From Gibbula magus (lineage: Eukaryota; Mollusca; Gastropoda; Trochida; Trochidae), in assembly GCA_936450465.1 (NCBI GenBank), contig OW388305.1, positions 39,131,187 to 39,195,186 on the forward strand: DNA of 64,000 nt, given 5' to 3'. This document shows, piece by piece, positions 1 through 11,883 of the stretch. Every line of letters starts with the position of its first letter. The first letter of the stretch is position 1. The notes beneath the pieces are model-generated. The model was not told the origin of the DNA. It ran no database searches and saw only the letters and a program-made list of their open reading frames with translations. The position numbers and the translations under genes were made by a program.

Positions 1-179
1 AATCACAAAAAGACATCTAGAAGTAAAATGTTTTACCAAAAGAATAATCGAAACTGACATTTTATGTTGTTTATATAACATTTCATTCCTATAACTAATA
101 GGGGGTGTCAACCATTATAACCATGAGTAGAGTTCATCTGAAGATAAAGTAAGGGTAGTCCTTCATTCAAGAGTTTACT

Positions 180-610
180 TATCATACCTGCTGAATATAG
201 GATTGTTGAAGTCATGTATTTAAAGATACTTGTCATTGTTCGACAGTAGAAAATATATTTGTCACAGCTCTTTGGTTAATAATATAATTGACACAATCCT
301 TTAGCTGAAGATCTAGTTGTCATACGTGTAGTACTTTAGTTGAAGATGTAATACTCATAGATCTTGAGTTGAGAATAGTGGTGTCACATCTCTTTAGAAC
401 ATGTGGTTGTCATAGTCCTTTAGTTGAAGATCGTGTTGTCATACTTCTGTAGTTAAAATCTAGTTTTGTTTAAGATCTACATGTAATTGTCTTCGATCTT
501 TTGTTGAAGATCTAATTGCCACATAACTTAAGTTGAATATGTACTTGCTATAGATCTTTAGTTGAAAATATATATTTGTCATAGTCTTTTATTTGAGGAT
601 CTAGTTTCAC
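180..610. repeat. diverged 29-bp minisatellite, first block
   Basis: Degenerate copies of the motif GAAGATCTAATTGTCATAG recur about every 30-60 bases. Same motif as the regular array at 1005-1394 and the block at 8150-8870. Bases 1-180 and 610-900 hold no other feature that I can see. Confidence 0.6.
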
Positions 611-904
611 CTACCTCTAATATGTTATGTAAGTAGTAAAGATGACAGGGATATAGCTCAAATATTTAAAATGTGTAGCCGTAATCATTTTGAAGATGAA
701 TTACATTTTTTTTATTTGTTTGTGAAGCATTTGCAAATTTAAAACTTTTATACCTTCAAGATTCTAATTGTCCATCCGCTTTAGATAAATTAATTATTGT
801 TAAAACGATAGGAATGCACTCATAAAATATCGCTTTTTTTAATAAACATGCATAATTTAAAAGGGATTCTACCAAAATGCTACTGTAAATATGTATACAT
901 ATTT

Positions 905-1008
905 ATATTTATGTAAATAGTCTCAACCATATTGTATGAAATATATTTCAATTTGTATTTTTTGTACACGGGCCGATGGCCTTCTTACGAAACAACATTC
1001 ATTCATGA
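905..1008 (+). mobile_element. LINE 3' end fragment
   Basis: Contains TACACGGGCCGATGGCCTTC followed by a CATT-rich end. The same GGGCCGATGGCC tail is found at 56,722-56,820 ending in TTGAATTGAA, so both look like 5'-truncated LINE 3' ends. Confidence 0.45.
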
Positions 1009-1394
1009 GTTGAAGATCTATTTGTCTGTTGACATTCTATTTGCCTTAGTTTTTGAGTTGAAGATCTAATTGTCATAGTTCTTTAGTTGATGATCTAATT
1101 GTCATAGTTCTTTAGTTGAAGATCTAATTGTCATAGTTCTTTAGTTGAAGATCTGATTGACATAGTTCTTTAGCTGAAAATCTAATTATCATAGTTTTTT
1201 AGCTGAAGATCTAATTGTCATAGTTCTTTAGTTGAAGATCTAATTGTCATAGTTCTTTAGTTGAAGATCTAATTGTCATAGTTCTTAAGTTGAAGATATA
1301 ATTGTCATAGTTCTTTAGTTGAAGATCTAATTGTCATATTTATTTAGTTGAAGATCTAATTGTCATAGTTATTTAGTTGGAGATCTAATTGTCA
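1005..1394. repeat. 29-bp tandem minisatellite
   Basis: About thirteen copies of AGTTGAAGATCTAATTGTCA plus TAGTTCTTT, period 29 bases (checked between 1201 and 1230). Copies differ by only one to three bases, so the array is young. It lies downstream of peptide gene 1. Confidence 0.9.
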
Positions 1395-1429
1395 AACTAA
1401 GTACTGCTTTTATTTCACTTCATCATTCA

Positions 1430-2190
1430 CTCACGAACAAAACAAACGTCACCATACCAAAAGAAACTATTTCAATGAACAAGTGATCAATACAAATGAA
1501 ACCGGGTTACATCATGTCTTCACATGCGAACTAAACTAAATTTTAATTTTTGAAACACTATCTATTCATTCTTACAAACACACGGTTTAGAATTCGTCAT
1601 TGTGAAATCTCCTTAACTGGACGAGATAAGACAGTCAAAAAGCAATGTTTGGCTGTTGAATGACGTTCTACAGTAATGATGCGTCAACAAATTACATTAA
1701 TTAATGAAATGTCTACATCATAAATCATTTTAACTTGACTGCCAAATATAACACATGTAGGTTTTGCTGCATTGTCAGATAAGCAATCTACAGCGTTAGA
1801 ACCAAGAGAGTATATATGCCTAGATATAGATAGATAGATGTTATTAAAACTGGATTTGTTGTTTTGTTGTTATTTAACTCGTACATCTACTTCTTTGCTT
1901 GCTAATTGTAATTAACTTATTTGCATTCTCAAATTTCTTGCTATGATTCACTGATATGAATAAACCGTGCAAAACCGTTACGAACATTACAAGTTTCAAA
2001 TGTTCTCGTTAAAACAAAATGTCTAAGGTTGTTCATGTATTGGTGTAATGAGAAACCATTTATGTAGTGTGATGTACCATATGTATGTGTAAAACAGTCA
2101 AAATGCATTCGTGGGCTAACTAGAATAAAATCAAACAAACGACAAAAGCGAATTCACATCTGTATTCTTTCATAGCTTCAGTCCATTGAT
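1430..2190. other. 3' flank of peptide gene 1 with a dispersed segment
   Basis: Bases 1597-1692 (CTCCTTAACTGGACGAGATA ...) recur in diverged form at 9429-9535 and 42,945-43,040, so this is a low-copy dispersed repeat. Nothing else is recognised here. Confidence 0.4.
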
Positions 2191-4217
2191 TTATTTGCCC
2201 AGTGGCCCCACAATAGGGTGGTTTAGGCAGCATTGGTCCTCTGCACTTGGACAAGCAAGGCGTTGATCCATGTATGCACAGCCGGTCAAGGCCGCCAGGT
2301 AACATGACCCTCCGTTAGATTCACAGTCGGCCTTCGCGCTCATTTCTGAAACCAAGTAGTATGTCGTATAATACTTTTTAATTCTTTTTTTTTAAAAATT
2401 TATAAGCAGGGGAGAAATAAAGTCTTACTGTATTTTGTCACCTGTCCTATGCTGGCACCTGAACGTCGTAGCATGCGCTGCTACACTAGCATAGAAGAGG
2501 TAACGAATGAACCAAGGCTTAAATTAGCCAGTGTTATTATGAATTATGACTTGAAGTATGGTTTGTCTAAATACTGTTTGGAATATTAACGTTTGTAAAA
2601 GACATTTTTCTGGGGTCCTTACTGAATATAGAAATCAATTTCAATCTCAGAATCTCAATTCAAACAATATATTTCTGTCCAGTGATCAAGAGGAAGGGTC
2701 AAGTGCTGACCCTCTCCTCCTCTACTGAAATGAACTTTACAAAATGTTAGGGTCAGGAGCTGGACATATGATATCGTTATTTTTCTGATTGCACTATCAA
2801 GCAATGGGTAACATTATGCAACATTTGCAGGATGGTGTAGTGGTTAGCTTGCTGGCCTCTCACGCCGACGACCCGGGTTCGAATCCCGGTGGAGACACCA
2901 AAGATTGTTTTACTTGGGTCAAATTCTGTGATGTGTCCTTGGGCCAGGCACTTCATCCACATTGCACTCAGTCAACCCAGCTGTACAAATGTGTACCTGA
3001 ATACGGGAAGTACTGATGAAGCGCTTAGTAGCAGCTTTGAAAATACAATTCCCCCAGGGTTATAATTGTAGCACTTTGAGCATACCTAAGGGGTGGAAAA
3101 GGCGCGATATAAGTATCCAATTATTATATATACACGGATGTATGCACCGCTCACAGTCAGTCATGATTGTTAAAATCACACAGAATAAATTATTTTGAAA
3201 ATTGAACCATATGTTTGAAGGCATTTAGATACGCATATCGTCTTCTTCCCACACTGAGACATGAGTTGAGAGACTTATGGTGTCACCCTGGGTAAGTGAC
3301 TTAGTTCGAAGTGTGCCTCTGTCCACCCAGCAGTAAATGGGTACCTGGTATGATACGATGGTAGTCTGAATTTGAACCTTGAGCGCCAGACAGGCGACCG
3401 GTTGTAATCTTCTGTACTCGTTGACTGGGGATAATATGTCGACCAGCGCTTTGAGCATGCAATGTGCATGGATATATGCGCTATATAAATGGTCTATTAT
3501 TTATTATTATTATTATATTATTCACGGGGAAGTTTCAATTTCCCTTGTAAGGAATTATTTCTCTCCATCACTGGCTAATTCAAGACTTGTCGCATTTTCA
3601 TAACTGTCCTGTGCCAGTGTAATGGTACCTAAACTTCAAAGTGCGCTCTGCTATGCTAGCCAAGGAAAGTTAATGAAATTCGACAAACCTTAAATTAGCC
3701 GGTGACGGAGAACGGCGCAAGTTATGCCTTGCGGAGGAAGTTGGGCGTGGTTTTGCTGGAGTCTCCCGTTGTGAAACAGCAGCGCTTATACCCTGCGGCT
3801 GTCAGTTTTGTTTACTTACCATTAATTAACACGACTTTCTCGACATTGAAGTGAAAAATAAGATATGATATTATCACCGGCAGAATTGCTTATTAAAGTG
3901 TCCAAACTGTTCTTAATGAGAGATTAGTTTCCATATTCTCTCAGGATAACACTGTAAATTTAAGTTTTGTCTGGATAACAATGAATGCCATAGACAAATT
4001 AAATTAATGATCATGGAGTAGTATAGTAGTAGAAATAGTATTCCTGTTTTTGATGAAATAGTAGAAACAAGCACAATGACTTACAAAAATAGTCAAACTA
4101 TCAAATTTCAAAATATCAGTTTTTAAAAGAAAATATTCATATAATATTTTCAAAGTACATCTCACCTGAACCCTCTACACAAAGAGCAACAATAAGCAAA
4201 AAAAGTACTGTCTTCAT
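2191..4217 (-). CDS. defensin-like six-cysteine secreted peptide 1 (two exons)
   Basis: Exon 1 is 4217 down to 4166 and exon 2 is 2345 down to 2191; together they encode 68 residues. Exon 1 is a clean signal peptide (MKTVLFLLIVALCVEGS) ending in a GTGAGA donor in phase 1. Exon 2 follows a TTTCAG acceptor and holds cysteines spaced C-x6-C-x7-C-x8-C-x6-CC with a GGSC motif before the second cysteine, ending HPIVGPLGK-stop. The spacing and the one-exon signal plus one-exon mature layout resemble beta-defensin and big-defensin C-terminal domains, but the mature part is acidic (about net -3), so an antimicrobial role is not assured. The last residues Gly-Lys suggest C-terminal amidation. An AATAAA overlaps the stop. 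First of four paralogues in the window. The splice join is inferred; family name is not known to me. Confidence 0.8.
2438..2540. repeat. about 100-bp segment repeated at 3600-3710
   Basis: Both start TGTCCT(A/G)TGC and end CTTAAATTAGCC(A/G)GTG. Both copies lie in the intron of peptide gene 1. Confidence 0.45.
2826..3140 (+). mobile_element. tRNA-derived SINE, family A
   Basis: Starts with a tRNA-like head (GGTGTAGTGGTTAGC box A; GGTTCGAATCCCGGTGGAGA box B), then a body with TGGGCCAGGCACTTCATCCA and CACCCAGCTGTAC-type core, and ends in GCGCGATATAAGTATCCAAT with an AT tail. Matches 16,150-16,450. Lies in the intron of peptide gene 1. Confidence 0.85.
3229..3520 (+). mobile_element. SINE-like element without tRNA head
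   Basis: Carries CACACTGAGACATGAGTTGA, GTGCCTCTGTCCACCCAGCA, GGGTACCTGG and a GCGCTATATAAATGG end with a TTATTATTA tail. A close copy lies at 59,660-59,905. It shares the central core with SINE family A. Confidence 0.65.
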
Positions 4218-5347
4218 TTCAGGTAATAGATAAGGCATCTGTTTCAGTTTGGACATATATTATCTATAGCAACCTTTGTAAGCGGGGACCGAATCAAAAA
4301 CTATATTTCAGAATTTTTATCAATAATGACATACATTTCTGATATTAAAGAGCCATCGATGTCAGTGTTTCAAATACAAATAACGCACGTCAATAGAATC
4401 TGACGTCAAATAAACAGTCCTGCGTTCAGTTTCCCAGGTAGGATGTCGAGGGAATCACTTGACCTCCCCTTCCTGAGATTCTTGCTGCATAACTCGATTT
4501 TTTTACCGAACTTTCAACCTCAAAGATCTTGAATTTCGTTTGCAATATGTTTGGGAGTCACATGATCTACTCAAACGCAATGCGAGCCGAAAACGTGTCC
4601 TTCGAATCGCATCGTACATCAAATCGGGGACATTCCTAAACGCCTCTTCAGACATAATTTGATTGTTTAAGGAGTTTGAAGACAGAGGGTAAAATCTTTG
4701 CATGTAAAACAATATCCAAAACGTCATTTCCCTATGTTATACGTGTCTCCATCTTATATTTAGCCTTCGAGCAATCATCAAGACTACCGAATTGCCTTCT
4801 GTACACCAACACAATCGGGCCGTTTCACAAACGAAGAAAGTAAGTTGCCGTATGGAACAAATGAAAAGGCGAAGGCAATCCGGGGACGATTCAAATTATA
4901 ATTCGAAGGGCAAGATTGAGAAAAAAGTTATGCTAAAGATTTTGCTCGCTCCCCCGATGTTTATGCCGAAGCCGGATATCTCGAACGGCTGCCACAAGAT
5001 GACTGTGCATTTGCGAATGGCCCTATTGCTTAGAATCCTATGTGGAATTTTTATTGGCGTTTCATATTTAGTCAAATTTGACACAGTGTTTAGCCGTAAT
5101 GAATTTATTGCGTTATTCTTAATTCTATTCTAATTTCTGGGACCGGGGCTCCAAAATTCTTGTTTTACCAAATGTAAGATATGGCCCGACCGAGTTCGAA
5201 TACCGGACTAATGCTTGATTTCAGCAACAAAGGCTCCGGGTGACTGACATGTTTGGTAACAGAACTCAACTACGAAGTAGCAAATGAACATTTATTATTC
5301 AGACGCATTTTACGTCTGCTTCAAGGACTGTCACGAGGGTTGTCCTA
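4218..5347. other. gap between peptide genes 1 and 2
   Basis: Holds the promoter of peptide 1 somewhere above 4217. Two open frames (4503-4727 minus, 4792-5133 plus) lie in a stretch of raised GC, but neither has a recognisable product or splice setting. A tRNA-box-B-like GAGTTCGAATACCGGA occurs near 5192. Confidence 0.3.
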
Positions 5348-6951
5348 CTATCGCCCGATGGGTCCCACATAGTCTACTGGGTGGGTGAGGCAGCAACTCA
5401 GGGGACTTGGACATCCACTTCTACGGTCCTCGAACTGACACATGGTCCGAGTGGTGTCCGCGCAGAACCCTCCAAGAGCCTCACACTGACCGTGCGATGA
5501 AGGCGCTGAAAATACATGTCTATGATTCAAAACATTATTATTTATAACAGCACGAATGTTCTAATTAAACTATATTTTATGAACACTCTAAATTTAAATA
5601 TTGAGGTATTTCCAAATTCATGTTTAAGGGGCAGTAGCACGTTTTTTCGGTGAAAAAGTCGATGAAATGTATTTGAAAAATAATGTCACCAATACTAAAA
5701 CACCCTTCTCTCTTTGGAAAATCATGTTAAAAAATGAGTGTAGATTGATCCGTAAAGCCATGGAAATCGATTTTTTCATCGAAATAATAAAACGTGTTCA
5801 CAATAAAATGCCCACCATGCAATTTTTGCTTTATAAGCAACACCGTGGTTTGTGCAATAAGATGTGTTACCCTCTAAAGTAAATATAAATGACATAAACT
5901 ATCATTATAAACGGGAAATTTGAAGAAAAACTAAAATTTGCAAAATAAAAGCACTACTGTCCCTTTAAGACAGGTACTGTTTCAAAAGTTAATATATTGG
6001 TTATCCTTTACCTCATGCACAAGGCAGTTTGTTCATTTTGGGCACATTACCCCTAAACTTCCTCCCTCATAAATCGCGCCACTCTCCATCACTAGCTAAT
6101 TGAACATTGCCGCATTCCCTTTTCCTTCATGTCATAGTGTATTGGAGTGCAATGTATTGTTTCAGAATCGTGTATATTTTCAAAAGGTTTCATATATATA
6201 TTTACTTACATTTCAAGTGTTGAGAGCGATTATAATACATTGTCATGACATAGTTTAATGTCAATATTTCTAAACAGTGAATTTTTCCGTCTCCATGATA
6301 ATGCCAACAAATCAATATACTTCTAAAACTATTTATTTCATTTTTAAATTCGCTGTAATTTGTTTTAATTGATTTGGATGGATTGTTTTGCAAATGGTAA
6401 TTTATTTTCCAGTGTGTGAGGTATCTTTACACAAGTACACATTTATGAAAGAGAAATACACAAGGGAATATGCTTATCTAACAACTATTTTAAAGGGGCG
6501 GTAGCACGTTTTTTTTCAAATTTTATTTTTTTCAAATTTCCCATTTAGATTGATAGTTTATGTCATTTATATTGAATTTAGAGGGTAAAACATTGTATTA
6601 CACAAACCAATTATCCGCAGTGGTAATAACGTTGGTGCGTATAAAGCGAACAGTGCATGGCGGCCATTTTATTGTGAACACAATTTATTATTTCGAATGA
6701 CAAAAAACGATTCCCATGGCTTTACGGAACCATGTACACTCAATTTGTAACTTGATTTTCTGAAGAGAGAAGGGTGTTTTACTATTGGTGACATTATTAT
6801 TCAAATACATTTCATCGACTTATTTCAGCGAAAAAACGTGCTACTGCTCCTTTAAAGATCGTTAGCAATACATTCAAATGTTTTACATACCCGCGGCAGT
6901 GGAAAGGACACAAATAGCTAGCAAGAGCGACAAATGATATACGATTTTCAT
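5348..6951 (-). CDS. defensin-like six-cysteine secreted peptide 2 (two exons)
   Basis: Exon 1 is 6951 down to 6891 and exon 2 is 5505 down to 5348; 72 residues. The signal peptide begins MKIVYHLSLLLAICVLST and is followed by a GTATGT donor in phase 1. Exon 2 opens after TTTTCAG and carries C-x6-C-x7-C-x8-C-x5-CC, with GGFC before the second cysteine. Its tail after CC, LTHPVDYVGPIGR, matches that of peptide 1 (LNHPIVGPLGK), which shows common descent although the cores differ widely. Gly-Arg at the end is a likely amidation signal. The intron carries two copies of the TTAA-ended MITE. An AATAAA lies about 50 bases past the stop (5291-5296). Net charge of the mature part is close to -1. Function unknown; defensin-like fold is inference from spacing. 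Confidence 0.8.
5624..5968 (+). mobile_element. MITE family A, copy 1
   Basis: Begins TTAAGGGGCAGTAGCACG and ends GCACTACTGTCCCTTTAA, an inverted repeat of about 22 bases with TTAA on each side. Inside the intron of peptide gene 2. Confidence 0.85.
6490..6855 (-). mobile_element. MITE family A, copy 2
   Basis: TTAAAGGGGCGGTAGCACG at the left and CGTGCTACTGCTCCTTTAA at the right; body inverted relative to copy 1. Also in the intron of peptide gene 2, 35 bases from its first exon. Confidence 0.85.
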
Positions 6952-7159
6952 TTCTGAAATTGGAACAAATAATCAACCTGACGTCGATAGACCGGCTTCA
7001 CCCTGAGCGTTATCGCTAGGTTGGGGCTTGTCTCAAAGGTATTTTTTGTATTTTATTAAATTAATGCTGCAGATATATATTTAAACAGTTTCTGACTTGA
7101 AATGTGTTTGAAAGACTACTTTTGCAAATAATAAATACAGTTTATTGATGGAGTTACAC

Positions 7160-7650
7160 TTAAACGTACATCCACTGTGTTGTTTGGGGTCACATATGCT
7201 AAACGTTATAAATTGTGTTATGTAATCGGGAAGTACTGACATTTGCTTAAAATTGCCATTTTGATCTTATTCGACTTATGACGATATGAAGGTAAAAGTA
7301 GGGATTTCTGATCGAAAACCGGACAACGTACCGAACGTGGCGCGCGCCAATGAGTCAAACTTAATTTTGGAAACTTATATCTGACAGACAAACTGATAAA
7401 TGTGGGTTGATCATGTTTAATAGGTCTTATAACTACTGTGCATGTAACCTGGACGTGTAGTTTCGGTTTCTACACATGCATAATGGTGATACTTTATTTA
7501 ATTTGAGACTAGTAATTACGATATATTTGGTGATTCGGGATGAATATGCAAGCCGAGTTTATTTATTTGCACTGTAAACAACACATATGGAGAGTCGGGA
7601 CGTATTAAACCCTAATAAAATATTATGAAACACAATGGGTGCACCTTTAA
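7160..7650 (+). mobile_element. MITE family B, copy 1
   Basis: Starts TTAAACGTACATCCACTGTG and ends CACAATGGGTGCACCTTTAA; the middle has GACGATATGAAGGTAAAAGT and a GGCGCGCGCCAATGA box. Four other copies or fragments occur in the window. Confidence 0.75.
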
Positions 7651-7781
7651 GGGTCCTGTGGATTGGCTTTGTGATTTCAAACATGAGAGATAAGGTTTCG
7701 CCTTGAATGAAGAAGACCAGATGTCTATTATTCTATTCTGCCACGTCGTTCGTTTGTAGTCATTAAAAGTAGGTAGCATTG

Positions 7782-8136
7782 TTAAAGGGGCAGTAGCACG
7801 TTTTTTCGCTGAAATTAGTCGATGAAATGTATTTGAAAAATAATTTCACCAATAGTAAAAGATCTTTCTTCGGAAATTGAAAAGTTGAAAAATGACTGTA
7901 CATGGCTCAATAAAGCCATGGGAATCGTTTTGTAATTCGAAATAATAAAATGTGTTCACAATAAAATGGCCGCCATGCAATTTTGACTTTAAACGCACCA
8001 CCGTTATTACCACTACGGATAATTGTTTTGTGTAATTAGATTTGTTGACCTCTAAAGTAAATTTATGATACAAACTATCATTATAAAAGGGAAATTAAAA
8101 ATATAATTAGTAAAAAACGTGCGACAGCCCCTTTTA
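7782..8136 (+). mobile_element. MITE family A, copy 3
   Basis: TTAAAGGGGCAGTAGCACG at the left and CGTGCGACAGCCCCTTTTAG at the right; the right TTAA is mutated. Lies between peptide genes 2 and 3. Confidence 0.85.
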
Positions 8137-8149
8137 GATGAAGAACAAC

Positions 8150-8870
8150 TCATATCCATTTGATTGTCAGATCGACAAGTAGCCTTAGTCATTTAGTTGA
8201 AGACCTAGTTATCATGGTATTTTGGTTGAATATCAATGTTTCTTTATTTCTTCCGAAGATCTAGTAAGCGTAGACTAAGTGCTTCATTTAAGAGGTTACT
8301 TATCATACATGTTGAAGATAGTGTTGTTAAAATTACGTTTTGAAACTATGTGTCATAGTTCGACAGTAGACATAGTAGACAGTAGTCATAGACATTTAGT
8401 TAAAGATCTAGTTGTCATACGTGAGAACGTTAGATGAAGGTCTAATTCTCAGATCTTTAGTTGAACATGTAGTTGTCGTAGTCTTATACTTGAAGATATT
8501 GGTGTCATAATTATGTAGTTAGAATTGTAGAAAATGTTTGCATAGTTTTGTAGTATCGCATATAGGTAGTCCTTTAGTTAGAGATCTAATTGCCATCGAT
8601 GTTTTGTTGAAAATCTAATTGTCACATCACTTTACTTGAAAATCAAATTGCCATACGTGTATTACTTTAGTTTAAGATCTAATTACCATAGATCTTTAGT
8701 TGAAGATTTAATTGGCATATTTCTTTATTTGAAGATCTAATTGTCTCAGGTCTTACTTGAAAATCTAATTGTCATAGGCCTTTTAGTTGAATATCGAGTT
8801 TCATAGTTATTAAGCTGAATATATAATTGTCTTAGTTCTTTATTTGAAGATCTTATTGTCATTGCATTTA
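8150..8870. repeat. diverged 29-bp minisatellite, second block
   Basis: Degenerate copies of TTTAGTTGAAGATCTAATTG and TGTCATAG run to about 8870, ending 160 bases before the stop of peptide gene 3. Same motif as 180-1394. Confidence 0.65.
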
Positions 8871-9027
8871 TAGTTATCATACTTTTACGGACTATCGCCT
8901 AGAATTTATTTTTCAAAAGAAATACCCCAATTGCAGTCTCTTTCAAAAGAATACACAACCCATTGAGGATATTTCAGGACGTGAACTTTATTTCCATTAT
9001 GATGTATGATGTTTTTCCTACTTCTGT

Positions 9028-11012
9028 CTACCCTATATGCGTAGGACAACAGGCAGCATATTTCTGAGAGCCGCAGACAGTATAGTTCATCCCGGCGCAC
9101 CTGGCCAATCTACCGTCCACACAGTAGCCGCCCATAGCCAGACACTCTCTGGTGTTCTCCACTGTGGAATGGATAATATAACAATATTGATGGTTGTATA
9201 TAATTATAAGTATTGCAGTTATATGTCAGAGATCCGGTGTACTGGCGCGATATTAAATGAAAGTATTACACTCAACCGCAAAAGAAAGGTCACCATACAA
9301 AATAATGCAATCCATCAATGATGAACACGACTGAAACAGAGATACATAATGACTTCAGAAGCCAGCTAAGCTAATCATGAAATGTCAAAACGTAATCCGT
9401 CATATGTGTGAGAAACGCCCGTTTTAAGAATTGTCGTTTTCAAATCTCCTTAACTAGACGAGATATGAGAGTCAGAAAGAAATTTTTTTGACATGCTTTC
9501 TGTCGTCCTACATTAAAGGCGCATCAAGAAAATTAAGTTCAAGAAGGGTTTTAATGTCGACATATTTCATTAATTACATTTCTACGTTTTACACATGTTT
9601 TTACTTAAATGACAAACACTCTGGCCAAAATACATTTTGAAAAAGTTATTTTTCAGCCCCCCAATTGTATTTGAACTGAAATAAAAATAAAAGTATCATC
9701 ATGACTCTGATGCATGAAATCGAGTACTTCTTTATGAAACATGCGTCTATCGAATACATTCAAAATCTATATTCTCAGGCAGCAGTATTTTGGTACACCT
9801 TAAAATGTGGTGATGTTTATTTTGCGGTTGAGTGTAGAATATAAATATTTGTACTTGTTCATTAGTATTAGTACTAGTACGTAAGACAGAAATGCGTCGC
9901 CTCTATTTCTGGCACTGGGCCAATGTTCTTGAAAGTCGATGTACAAAACGTCTATTCCAATGCTAACTAATACATAACATGCTTAAAGGGAGGGTTGTAC
10001 CATGGTATTTTTGGAGGAAACAGAATTCTATGGGACATTGCTGTTTATATATACTTGTTATTGTACCCCGTCCATCCGTTTGTTCGTCCAATTCTCCTGA
10101 TACCTCATGAACAATAGCACTCAATGTCTTCAAATTCTGCCACAGCTTTCATTAATTACGCAGACACCAGTCGATCTTGATGACTTTTTTTTCAAGGTCT
10201 CTTCGACACTTCGACGACTTTTCAAACTCTTCGTTAAACTTATATCTCATGAACCGTCTTTGGTGACTTGTTGATCGTCATCACACGTTTTACCAGTAAT
10301 GCAATCATTGAAGAACCACTATTTGCGCAAATGATCACAGCCAGTAAATGCGTTGTACTTGATTTAAAAGGGCAGTAGCACGTTTTTTGCAAATTTTATT
10401 ATTTCAAATTTCCCGTTTATAATGATAGTTTATGTCATTTATATTTTCTTTAGAGGGTGAAACATCTTATTACACAAACAAATTATCCGTTGTGGTAACA
10501 ACAGTGTAGCGTATAAAGCAAACATTACATGGCGGCCATTTTATTGTGATCACATTTTTTTTAATTCGAATGACAAAATGGTTTCCCATGGCTTTACGGA
10601 ACCATGTTCACTCAAATTTTCAACTTGATTTTCCGAAGAGAGAAGGGTGTATTACTATTGGTGAAATTATTTTTCAAATACATTTCATCGACTTATTTCA
10701 CTATTTTATGCCACTGCCCCTTTAATATAAAATATATTTTGTCATAGTGATGGCAAAAACTGGTTATTCTACGTTGTAACACAACCCACAATCCAGCTGA
10801 AACATAATGCTTAGGGTAATGTTTTGATGACCCTAGATTTGACATTTTGATAGAATAACACAATCATTCAAAAATGAAAACAATGAGAAGTGAAGACGTT
10901 CGTTGGCGCTACGAAAGCGAAAGTGGAAAGCTTTGCTACCTCATAACAAGAAAGTGTTGATCAGTTTAATGATAAATTAATTTCTACTTTGTGGATAGTC
11001 TATCAATTATAT

Positions 11013-11086
<74 letters not shown>

Positions 11087-11644
11087 ACTAAAATACTTCA
11101 GTCATTATTAAAATGAGTTATCATCCAAAACTGGCTCCCACAGTAGATATCGCTTGTGTGAGATGAAACGATATCTACATTGTAGATATCGCTACAATCA
11201 AATCAGTTAATGACATCACAAAGCTTTTGCATCACTAAGAACACTCCTGAGAATGCTATGACGTCACAATGGTGATGACGTAACAATACTATGATGTCAT
11301 AATACTTATGACGTCACAATGCTATGGCCTCACTGAGATCACTGCTGAAGAGGCTAAATGGCAGTTTTGTGTTTCAGATATGTCAGTCTTTGGCTTATAA
11401 TTGTTGAAGAATAATTTTGAATGATAAATAAAATCTCACCTTCGTGTCTTCTGATATCAAATATATCACCACTCGTTGATTAAAGTAAAAATATCCTCGG
11501 CAAGCCTCGGATATTTGTAACTTTAATCGACTCGTGTCGATATATTTGATATCAGAAGACAGAATATCAGATTCTCTCTATCTATGCAAGTGTCGTCTGA
11601 AGTATTTTAATTTTTTTTACATGTATTTCACGTGAGACCTTCCT

Positions 11645-11711
<67 letters not shown>

Positions 11712-11827
11712 TAAAACTATCCAATTATAAAAAGTATTACATCGTTAAGATCGAAGAACTTACTTGTCCTGACATGGACGGCCATCAAACATGTCAACAC
11801 CAACAACGTGATCAGAAGACGAGACAT
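9028..11827 (-). CDS. defensin-like six-cysteine secreted peptide 3 (two exons)
   Basis: Exon 1 is 11827 down to 11764 and exon 2 is 9161 down to 9028; 65 residues. The signal peptide begins MSRLLITLLVLTCLMAV and ends at a strong GTAAGT donor in phase 1. Exon 2 follows CCACAG and gives C-x6-C-x7-C-x7-C-x7-CC with GGYC before the second cysteine. The chain stops almost at once after CC, with PTHIG-stop, so a free C-terminal Gly is exposed as for amidation without any basic residue to trim. Mature net charge is about +1. An AATAAA lies 36 bases past the stop (8987-8992). The 2.6-kb intron holds one MITE copy, a hairpin element and two TA tracts. The gene faces peptide gene 4 head to head across 0.9 kb. 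Splice join inferred. Confidence 0.78.
9429..9535. repeat. dispersed segment, copy 2
   Basis: Matches 1597-1692 (CTCCTTAACTAGACGAGATA). Bases 9540-10,360, also in the intron of peptide gene 3, show no feature I can name. Confidence 0.4.
10364..10725 (-). mobile_element. MITE family A, copy 4
   Basis: TTAAAAGGGCAGTAGCACG to CCACTGCCCCTTTAA; body in the same sense as copy 2. In the intron of peptide gene 3. Confidence 0.85.
11019..11081. repeat. TA dinucleotide tract
   Basis: Nearly pure TA repeats. A second pure tract is at 11,649-11,709, only 55 bases from the donor of peptide 3 exon 1. Confidence 0.95.
11437..11567. repeat. hairpin (fold-back) element
   Basis: Left arm GTCTTCTGATATCAAATATA pairs with right arm TATATTTGATATCAGAAGAC; a further stretch, AAATATCCTCGG against CCTCGGATATTT, pairs around a 4-base loop. 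Confidence 0.8.
11649..11709. repeat. TA dinucleotide tract
   Basis: Pure TA repeat, about 60 bases, in the intron of peptide gene 3. Confidence 0.95.
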
Positions 11828-11883
11828 ATCTCTCTTGTCCAGAAGGGAAAATTGGTTCTTGTTTTATCGTTATCTGGATACTG

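Noticed and set aside
2850..2900. tRNA genes at 2.83, 15.4, 16.15, 33.05 kb and in SINE B copies
   Set aside because: Box A and B are present but acceptor stems do not close and SINE bodies follow; these are tRNA-derived repeats.
4503..4727. Weak likeness of a minus-strand frame to a complex III small subunit (EEAF..VPD..YDA)
   Set aside because: Only a dozen scattered residues fit and the second half does not; chance is more likely.
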